The translations under genes were made by a program, and so were the position numbers. 5,751 bases of DNA. Origin: DASUFP01 sp036274495. GTDB taxonomy: Bacteria > Bacteroidota > Bacteroidia > AKYH767-A > OLB10. The stretch covers positions 1 through 5,751 of the forward strand of contig DASUFP010000092.1 in assembly GCA_036274495.1 (NCBI GenBank), given 5' to 3'. A model generated the notes under the pieces. That model did not search any database. It was given only the letters and a program-made list of their open reading frames with translations, and was not told the origin of the DNA. Of the stretch, positions 1 to 4,940 are shown one piece after another. Positions within the stretch are counted from its first letter, which is position 1, and every line of letters starts with the position of its first letter.

Positions 1-341
1 TAAAAAATCTTGCTTATCCGTTCCATGGGGTATCCCGGACAATCAGTCCAACATCATCGGACGAACCGTTGTTTAAAGGACTGCCGGCTACATTCAGGGC
101 AGGAAATTATCACAGCTGGGTGGTTGACCGGGCCGGTCTTCCTGAAATATTTCAGATTACAGCTGTTGATCAGGATGAAAACATCATGGCTGTATCGGAC
201 CGTCGGGGATGGCTGAAAGGGATACAATTTCACCCGGAGTCCATCTTGACTGCTGAAAACGGCGAAGCACTAATTTCAAACTGGTTAGCATTCAGTAACG
301 TTTTGATTCAGGATTCACTTCATCAGTTCAATATAAAATAG
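1..341 (+). CDS. trpG: Anthranilate/aminodeoxychorismate synthase component II, glutamine amidotransferase (3' end only)
   Basis: This is the C-terminal 112 residues of a class-I glutamine amidotransferase; the open frame enters from the left edge (first full codon at base 3) and stops at TAG 339-341. The visible part carries the family's YHSWVV segment (residues 36-41 of the visible part) and GIQFHPES (73-80), whose His77 and Glu79 are the second and third members of the Cys-His-Glu triad. The nucleophile Cys lies off the window. The subunit hydrolyses glutamine and channels ammonia to a chorismate-using partner (TrpE or PabB). The HGVSRTI and DEPLFKGLP stretches are typical of TrpG/PabA rather than CarA or GuaA. 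TrpG and PabA cannot be separated here: the next gene is an acetyltransferase, not trpD, so PabA or a dual-use subunit is possible. The last ~15 residues after the NWLAF segment are a non-conserved tail. Confidence 0.9.
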   Translation, partial: KNLAYPFHGVSRTISPTSSDEPLFKGLPATFRAGNYHSWVVDRAGLPEIFQITAVDQDENIMAVSDRRGWLKGIQFHPESILTAENGEALISNWLAFSNVLIQDSLHQFNIK

Positions 342-343
342 CA

Positions 344-778
344 ATGATAACTGTCCATATAGCCGACACACCTGAGAAGCTGCTCAGATGCAAAAAAGTG
401 CTGTTCGATTTCCGTCCTCAGCTAAATGAATCCAATTATATGGAAGTGCTTCAAAAATTGCATGATAACGGATCTGTAATAGTGTATACAGAAGAAAATG
501 AGATAGCCACATCCGTTGCAATATTTGAAACAGGATTTAAAATCCACAGGGGTAATTATTTATACATTGATGATCTGGCAACACTTCCCGAATACCGCAA
601 CAAGGGATATGCAGCTGCGCTGCTTAACTGGATTGAACTCTATGCCAGAGACCGGAATATTGATCAGATACATCTTGATTCAGGAGTACACAGACATGAT
701 GCTCACAGATTGTATCTGAAAAGGGGCTATATCATTTCAGGACACCATTTTGTACTTAAAGATTTTAATAATTCTTAA
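344..778 (+). CDS. GNAT family N-acetyltransferase
   Basis: A 144-residue protein with the GCN5-related acetyltransferase fold, which moves an acetyl group from acetyl-CoA to an amine; the substrate is unknown. The strand-4 segment YIDDLATLPEYR (74-85) leads into the acetyl-CoA pyrophosphate-binding motif A, R85-N-K-G88-Y-A90 (pattern R/Q-x-x-G-x-G/A). Motif B follows: LDSGVHRHDAHRLYLKRGY (111-129), with the Tyr-containing helix and the usual RGY before the last strand. No signal peptide or membrane segment is seen, so it should be cytoplasmic. The ATG is 2 bp after the preceding stop, which indicates co-transcription and probably translational coupling; no Shine-Dalgarno sequence is visible, as is normal in Bacteroidota. 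It is full length for a single-domain GNAT. Its link to the amidotransferase next door is positional only. Confidence 0.88.
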   Translation: MITVHIADTPEKLLRCKKVLFDFRPQLNESNYMEVLQKLHDNGSVIVYTEENEIATSVAIFETGFKIHRGNYLYIDDLATLPEYRNKGYAAALLNWIELYARDRNIDQIHLDSGVHRHDAHRLYLKRGYIISGHHFVLKDFNNS

Positions 779-795
779 TTTTACTGTTCAAACCG

Positions 796-826
796 TTTGT
801 GCTTTAGGTACAAACTAATATTTTTA
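796..826 (+). promoter_or_regulatory. Possible Bacteroidota sigma-A promoter for the TlpA-like gene
   Basis: TTTG at 796-799 is followed after 19 bp by TATTTTTA at 819-826. The known Bacteroidota consensus is a -33 TTTG and a -7 TAnnTTTG about 19 bp apart; the -7 matches at all fixed bases except the last (A for G). The box ends 6 nt before the TTG at 833, so a transcript from here would have little or no leader. The region is AT-rich, so a chance match is possible. Confidence 0.35.
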
Positions 827-832
827 TTCAGC

Positions 833-1342
833 TTGAAATCTATTATTCGTTTAACCTGCCTGCTTTCCTTTTCTTTTTGCACTCCGGTGATTATTTACGG
901 TCAATCGGATGAACCATCTCCTGAAATTATTAAATGGGATGCATTACAATCCATTTTGAATACTCATTCCGACAGCGTTTACGTCATTAATTTCTGGGCT
1001 ACCTGGTGTAAACCATGTGTTGCAGAATTACCTTCTTTTGATTCCTTGTCTGTTGCTTACCGAAACAAACCGGTTGCCGTGATTCTGGTAAGTCTCGATT
1101 TTAAGCGTCAATATGCCGACAAGCTGATTCCTTTCATTCAAAAAAACAATATCTCCGCAAGGGTGTTACTTTTGGATGAACCTGAATACGATTTATGGAT
1201 CAATAAAATTGACAAGTCCTGGTCGGGCGCCATTCCGGCAACGCTCATATTTCATAAACCTTCAAAATACCATCACTTTTACGAGGAAGAGTTCACCTAC
1301 TCATCCTTAATTCAGGCATTACCCCCGCATTTAAAAAACTAA
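833..1342 (+). CDS. TlpA-like exported thiol-disulfide oxidoreductase (TTG start)
   Basis: A thioredoxin-fold protein with the redox motif FWATWCKPC; the two cysteines are residues 59 and 62 counted from the TTG at 833. The cis-proline region IPAT follows about 75 residues later (Pro135). This is the TlpA/ResA-type layout; these proteins reduce or exchange disulfides outside the cytoplasm, for example in cytochrome c maturation or general thiol repair. The frame contains no ATG at all, so a non-ATG start is needed. TTG 833 gives a compact signal peptide: basic MKSIIR, a hydrophobic core, and a likely cleavage around YGQ-SDE, leaving a mature protein of about 145 residues. A TTG at 797 would add 12 residues and is the main alternative. 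There is no lipobox. The gene lies 54 bp after the GNAT gene and 4 bp before the next thioredoxin-fold gene. Fold assignment is strong; physiological partner unknown. Confidence 0.85.
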   Translation: MKSIIRLTCLLSFSFCTPVIIYGQSDEPSPEIIKWDALQSILNTHSDSVYVINFWATWCKPCVAELPSFDSLSVAYRNKPVAVILVSLDFKRQYADKLIPFIQKNNISARVLLLDEPEYDLWINKIDKSWSGAIPATLIFHKPSKYHHFYEEEFTYSSLIQALPPHLKN

Positions 1343-1346
1343 TACC

Positions 1347-1967
1347 ATGTTAAAAACCTATCGTTTCCTTACTACATTATTGATACTTGTACTACTTGGC
1401 GGATTTACTTTCCGTTTTGGTCACGGACTGGATGTTGGTGATAAGGCTAAAGATTTCCGGCTGCTCAGCGCTTCCGGAAAAACCGTTAGTTTATCTACGA
1501 TGTCGGATGTAAAGGGTGCAATTATAATATTTACCTGCAACCACTGTCCTTTTAGCCAGGCATATGAGGACAGGATCATTGCCCTTCATAAGAAATATGC
1601 TCCGGAAGGCTATCCTGTTATTGCCATTAACCCGAACGATGCTTCAAAAGTACCTGACGATTCGTATGAAAATATGCAAAAAAGGGCTCAGGAAAAATCT
1701 TTCCCGTTTGAATACCTCTACGATGAATCACAGGAAACGGCAAAAGCATATGGTGCCAGCAGAACACCTCATGTGTTTTTATTAACAAAGAAAAACAACA
1801 AATTTTATGTTGCATACATCGGAGGAATCGACAACAACACAGATGAACCTGAAAATGTAACCAAGAAGTATGTCGAAGAGGCCGTTGATGAACTGATAGC
1901 AGGAAAACCGGTGACCACTTCATTTACAAAAGCCATCGGATGTTCCATCAAGTGGAAACAAAATTAA
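1347..1967 (+). CDS. Exported thioredoxin-fold protein, peroxiredoxin-like (AhpC/TSA, PRX_like1 type)
   Basis: A 206-residue protein with an N-terminal signal sequence or anchor (MLKTYR then a hydrophobic run, residues 7-24), then an AhpC/TSA-type thioredoxin fold. The start of the domain is LDVGDKAKDFRLL (28-40). The redox site is FTCNHCPF (62-69), with Cys64 and Cys67 as a CxxC pair, followed by AINPNDA and PFEYLYDESQE and the cis-Pro region RTPHVFLL. The end, IGCSIKWK (197-204), with a third cysteine Cys199, is a conserved hallmark of the PRX_like1 group as I know it. Members are related to peroxiredoxins but carry a CxxC, and their reaction is not settled; a thiol-disulfide or peroxide-related role is inferred. 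The start lies 4 bp after the stop of the TlpA-like gene, so the two exported redox proteins are very likely made together. No extra domains or breaks are seen. Confidence 0.88.
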   Translation: MLKTYRFLTTLLILVLLGGFTFRFGHGLDVGDKAKDFRLLSASGKTVSLSTMSDVKGAIIIFTCNHCPFSQAYEDRIIALHKKYAPEGYPVIAINPNDASKVPDDSYENMQKRAQEKSFPFEYLYDESQETAKAYGASRTPHVFLLTKKNNKFYVAYIGGIDNNTDEPENVTKKYVEEAVDELIAGKPVTTSFTKAIGCSIKWKQN

Positions 1968-1977
1968 AATCTGAGGG

Positions 1978-3216
1978 TTACTTGTCGGGATTAATTGAAT
2001 GACCCATTTTATCGCGTTTTGTTCGCAGATATAGTCTGTTGTGCTCATTGGATTCAATTTCCATAGGTACATTCTCAACTATTTCAAGTCCGTATCCTAT
2101 TAAGCCGGCACGTTTGGTAGGGTTGTTGGTCATTAGTTTCATTTTGGTAACACCCAGGTCACGTAAAATCTGAGCCCCTACTCCGTAGTCACGCTCATCC
2201 ATCTTAAAACCTAATTCAATGTTTGCCTCAACGGTATCGAGTCCTGTTTCCTGCAATTTGTAGGCTTTGAGTTTATTTAACAAGCCTATACCCCGGCCCT
2301 CCTGATTCATATAAACAATTACTCCCTTACCTTCTGCTTCAATCATTTCCATTGCTTTATGCAATTGCGGTCCGCAGTCGCAGCGGCATGAACCGAAAAT
2401 ATCACCGGTTAAACAGGACGAATGAACCCGCACGAGTACCGGCTCATCTTTTGCCCAGGTACCTTTTGTAAGAGCAAGGTGTTCCTGACCATTGGTCAAC
2501 TGTTTATAGGCGACCAGTTCAAAATTTCCAATATGTGTAGGCAGGTGCACCGAAACTTCTTTTTCGATGAGACTTTCTGTTTTAAGCCGGTATGAGATCA
2601 GATCTTCAATGGAGATGATTTTGAGATCAAATTTTTTAGCAATCCGGTACAAATCGGCCATACGTGCCATGGTACCATCGTCATTCATGATTTCAACGAG
2701 CACACCTGCCGATTCAAAACCTGCCATACGCGACAGGTCCACGGCAGCTTCAGTATGGCCTGCACGCCGCAACACACCACCATTTCTGGCCCGTAATGGA
2801 AAAATATGTCCGGGCCTGCCTAGGTCTGCGGGTTTCGTTTCAGGGTCAATGAGTGCTTTTACTGTTTTCGACCGATCGGATGCTGAGATACCTGTTGTAC
2901 ATCCATGGCCAAGCAGATCAACCGAAATGGTGAAAGGAGTTTCGTTGGATGAGGTGTTGTTTACCACCATCATTTCAAGCTCCAGCTCCTTACAACGCTG
3001 ATCGGTAAGGGAGGCACAAATTAATCCACGACCGTGTGTGGCCATAAAATTTATGACTTCGGGGGTGGCATTTCGAGCGGCAGTAATAAAATCACCTTCG
3101 TTTTCCCGGTCGGCATCATCAACAACAATCACAACTTTTCCGTTTCGGATATCATCAAGTGCTGAAGATATTGTATCAAGTTTATTCTCGGTCAGAGTCA
3201 TTTCAATTTCAGTCAT
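1978..3216 (-). CDS. ribBA: Bifunctional 3,4-dihydroxy-2-butanone-4-phosphate synthase / GTP cyclohydrolase II (RibBA)
   Basis: A 412-residue fusion catalysing the two entry steps of riboflavin synthesis: ribulose 5-phosphate to dihydroxybutanone phosphate (N-terminal half) and GTP to the diaminopyrimidine intermediate (C-terminal half). The RibB half shows the acidic metal/substrate loop DDADRENEGD (33-42), HGRGLIC (61-67) and RPGHIFPLRA with RRAGHTEAAVDL (134-161). The RibA half shows the zinc site HSSCLTGDIFGSCRCDCG, with ligands Cys268, Cys279 and Cys281, then NQEGRGIGLLNKLKAY (304-319) and the NNPTKR loop (364-369). All key residues expected of both enzymes are present, so both activities are probably intact. 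ATG 3216 is chosen as the start. A TTG at 3225 extends the frame by 3 codons but lies inside the -7 promoter box, and a second ATG at 3201 is possible. No FMN riboswitch is seen upstream. It faces the left operon tail to tail. Confidence 0.96.
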   Translation of the reverse strand: MTEIEMTLTENKLDTISSALDDIRNGKVVIVVDDADRENEGDFITAARNATPEVINFMATHGRGLICASLTDQRCKELELEMMVVNNTSSNETPFTISVDLLGHGCTTGISASDRSKTVKALIDPETKPADLGRPGHIFPLRARNGGVLRRAGHTEAAVDLSRMAGFESAGVLVEIMNDDGTMARMADLYRIAKKFDLKIISIEDLISYRLKTESLIEKEVSVHLPTHIGNFELVAYKQLTNGQEHLALTKGTWAKDEPVLVRVHSSCLTGDIFGSCRCDCGPQLHKAMEMIEAEGKGVIVYMNQEGRGIGLLNKLKAYKLQETGLDTVEANIELGFKMDERDYGVGAQILRDLGVTKMKLMTNNPTKRAGLIGYGLEIVENVPMEIESNEHNRLYLRTKRDKMGHSINPDK

Positions 3217-3222
3217 CCGGGG

Positions 3223-3230
3223 CAAAGTTA
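3223..3230 (-). promoter_or_regulatory. -7 promoter box of ribBA (TAACTTTG)
   Basis: Read on the - strand this is TAACTTTG, a perfect match to the Bacteroidota -7 consensus TAnnTTTG. It ends 6 nt before the ribBA ATG at 3216, so transcription should begin at or within a few bases of the start codon. No clear TTTG -33 element was found about 19-21 bp upstream; such elements are often weak in this phylum. Confidence 0.6.
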
Positions 3231-3585
3231 CGGAGTTTTGGTGTTGCTTGTCCGGCTATGGTTTGCAAGGTGTAATGGGCATTGATTAAAAACGGCAGTT
3301 GGCGGCGGATTCATTCATTTGGGCCGGTTTATCTTACAGGTGTGGTTTGTCGTAAATAATTATATATAGCTGATTTTCAATAGTATATAAATGAACGAAT
3401 TCACTTTTCGAACCTATTTTGGCCTAACCTTACAATTGCCAGCATCGGCATGAATATGACAAGCCAAATTTTGATAACAGCGTTAATATAGCATCAGGAA
3501 TCAGATACACCATCCACTGAGAAACGCAATAGAAAGAAATCCCGGCTGGTACAGGCTAATAAACAAGATAAACAGAATAAGGTTT
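3231..3585. other. Intergenic region between ribBA and the repeat cluster; no gene seen
   Basis: No frame on either strand holds a convincing coding region, and no tRNA or FMN-riboswitch signature was recognised. The centre (about 3350-3395) is very AT-rich, with TATATATA-like runs. A short segment at about 3483-3508 (GTTAATAT, ATCAGG, TCAGATA) resembles the beginning of the repeat modules further right and may be a decayed extra copy. The part next to ribBA should hold its promoter. Confidence 0.6.
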
Positions 3586-3661
3586 TTGGTTAGTATCAGG
3601 TTGATTTCAGATAAAGGGCAGCCCCGTAAGGCAGCCCAACATCTGACACCCTGGTGGAACC
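3586..3661. repeat. Structured tandem module, copy 1
   Basis: The first of two imperfect ~75-bp modules. In order it has TTGGTTAGTAT (3586-3596), AGG, a GAT/CAGAT segment, the core GCCCCGTAAGGC (3621-3632), AACAT, and GGTGGAACC ending at 3661. The core sits in a hairpin at 3607-3646. TCAGAT pairs with ATCTGA, GGGC with GCCC and GCC with GGC, giving 13 bp. The pairs are broken only by a symmetric 3x3 internal loop and one A-A mismatch, and the loop is CCGTAA. No coding capacity is apparent. The length and symmetry of the fold make chance unlikely. Confidence 0.6.
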
Positions 3662-3676
3662 ATTGATCACACGAAA

Positions 3677-3749
3677 TTGGTTAGTATAGGAGGAGATCAT
3701 ATTCCATAGCCCCGTAAGGCTTGTCAGCGAACATGATCAGGGTAAAACC
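3677..3749. repeat. Structured tandem module, copy 2
   Basis: The second module repeats the same order: TTGGTTAGTAT (3677-3687, identical 11 bp), AGG, GATCATAT, core GCCCCGTAAGGC (3709-3720, identical 12 bp), GAACAT, then GGTAAAACC ending at 3749. The core forms AGCC/GGCT around a CCGTAA loop. Outside it GATCAT (3695-3700) pairs with ATGATC (3733-3738), extended inward by TTC/GAA after one mismatch. The stem sequence differs from copy 1 while the loop is kept. This pattern suggests that the structure matters, although two copies cannot prove covariation. Confidence 0.55.
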
Positions 3750-3775
3750 GAAGCCCCGTAAGGCTTCGGTTTTTT
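3744..3775. terminator. Bidirectional rho-independent terminator containing the third copy of the repeat core
   Basis: A perfect 12-bp stem (3744-3755 with 3762-3773, from AAAACCGAAGCC) closes the loop CCGTAA; the third GCCCCGTAAGGC core lies at 3753-3764. On the + strand the G+C stem is followed by six T, an A and four more T, a strong terminator. On the - strand it is followed by only TTTT then ACC, a weaker one, but it sits directly after the stop codon (3774-3776) of the glycosyltransferase and can end that operon. Confidence 0.8.
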
Positions 3776-4940
3776 ATTTTGCTTCCATAAACGCGAGTAA
3801 TTCCTCCTGCACCGCCTGCATGGAGAATTTTTGACGGACCAGTCTATTTCCATTCGTCCCGACTCTGGTCCTTAATGCTGAATCCGTTAACAGACGTACA
3901 ATATTTTCAGCAAAAGAGCCTGCTGAATTACTAACCAGGTAATCTTCATCCTGTAAACCGGACAATGGTGTTGCACTTAATGGTGTAGTAATGACAGGCA
4001 ATCCGGCAGCGAAAGCCTCTAATAATTTGTTTTGGAGTCCGGTTCCGATACGCATTGGGGCAACAAACACCTTCGCTTTTTTATAATAAACTTCAACATT
4101 TTCAACCCATCCTGTAACCTGTACAAGAGAGGATTCCAATTTTCGGACTTCAGAAGACGGGTCTGCTCCGCACAGGGTAACTGATGCCTCAGGCAATTTC
4201 TTCCAAACAAAGGGCATAATTTCCTTTACAAGAAAAGTTGCAGCATCTACATTAGGTCTGTACTGCATATTGCCGACAAACAAAACATCAATTGATTTAT
4301 CGGCTGAATCAGAAAGTTGTTCCTGTATCCTTACTCCATTGGGCAGAATTACAATACTTTTTGAATCGGTTATGGCCAATTGTTTTCTGTCGCTATCGGA
4401 AATAACCAGGTGTTTCCTGAACCATCTGAACGACTCCTCTTCAAATTGACGTACCAATTTTAATTCTCTTCGAAACAGGGGCTTCATCAGAGCAGGTGCA
4501 TCATTCAGCCGTTGTTTGGTACCTGCTGAAAAGGCATCCTGATAATCAATAATTTTTACCTGCGCGTCAACGACTTTACCATAAAGAGCTGTCCTGATAA
4601 GCTGACAAAATACCACTTCAGGTTTTAGACGCGCAGCGACTTTAATTATTTCCTTTTCGATTGATTTATTGTGAAAATACCCTACCTGCAGTGGGAGTCT
4701 TTTAATAAAAGCCGCAATCAAATTAAAAATCAGCGTCACCGGATTTAATCTTATCACCTTGATGGACGCGCAGTACGGCCGGAGTGCTTCAAGTTGTTTA
4801 TCATTTACTGCCGTGTCAGAAAGCGCAATCAGATGCAATTCATACTTCGATGAGAGCATTTGAATATGCTGAAACGCGCGAAGTTTATCACCTTTTTCAA
4901 GGGGATAGGGAAAGCGGGATAACAACATCAGCAATTTCAT
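3774..4940 (-). CDS. GT4-family glycosyltransferase
   Basis: A complete 388-residue GT-B-fold glycosyltransferase. The N-terminal acceptor domain opens with FPYPLEKGDKLRAF (10-23), a sequence typical of the sugar transferases associated with PEP-CTERM/EpsH-type exopolysaccharide systems; this relation is from memory of the family. The donor domain has the linker LPNGV (199-203), FVGNMQYRPNVDA (221-233) and the nucleotide-sugar site GTGLQNKLLEAF followed by AAGLPVITT (299-319), with the conserved Glu308. The first Glu of the classical E-x7-E motif is replaced (Thr300), as in many members of this branch. No signal peptide or clear membrane span is present, so it should act on the cytoplasmic face, adding a sugar from a nucleotide donor to a growing glycan. 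Its ATG overlaps the TGA of the upstream glycosyltransferase (ATGA), indicating translational coupling. Donor and acceptor sugars cannot be told. Confidence 0.9.
   Translation of the reverse strand: MKLLMLLSRFPYPLEKGDKLRAFQHIQMLSSKYELHLIALSDTAVNDKQLEALRPYCASIKVIRLNPVTLIFNLIAAFIKRLPLQVGYFHNKSIEKEIIKVAARLKPEVVFCQLIRTALYGKVVDAQVKIIDYQDAFSAGTKQRLNDAPALMKPLFRRELKLVRQFEEESFRWFRKHLVISDSDRKQLAITDSKSIVILPNGVRIQEQLSDSADKSIDVLFVGNMQYRPNVDAATFLVKEIMPFVWKKLPEASVTLCGADPSSEVRKLESSLVQVTGWVENVEVYYKKAKVFVAPMRIGTGLQNKLLEAFAAGLPVITTPLSATPLSGLQDEDYLVSNSAGSFAENIVRLLTDSALRTRVGTNGNRLVRQKFSMQAVQEELLAFMEAK

Noticed and set aside
1627..1923. A 98-codon open frame on the - strand inside the PRX_like1 gene.
   Set aside because: It is antisense to a well-supported conserved protein and its translation resembles no family.
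2567..3001. A 144-codon open frame on the + strand inside ribBA.
   Set aside because: It is the shadow of a highly conserved enzyme; the low-complexity Ser/Arg-rich translation is typical of antisense frames.
3231..3600. FMN riboswitch upstream of ribBA.
   Set aside because: None of the conserved RFN segments was recognised on the - strand, and the -7 box next to the ATG leaves no leader.
3601..3663. Short + strand frames through the repeat cores, reading Q-P-R-K-A at copy 1 and K-P-R-K-A at copy 3.
   Set aside because: The frames are very short, and a core in either of the other frames gives a stop (TAA) or a different peptide. The conserved feature is the hairpin, not a peptide.
3688..3693. 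AGGAGG, a perfect Shine-Dalgarno-like sequence on the + strand.
   Set aside because: No start codon with an open frame follows at a suitable distance (the nearest ATT frame stops after two codons), and genes here do not use such sites.
3726..3750. GAACATGATCAGGGTAAAACC resembles the 3' half of a TPP riboswitch (GAACCTGATC...GATAA..ACC).
   Set aside because: The required 5' element (CTGAGA-type loop and GGGGTGCC-like strand) is missing, and no + strand gene follows. The similarity is better explained by the local inverted repeat.
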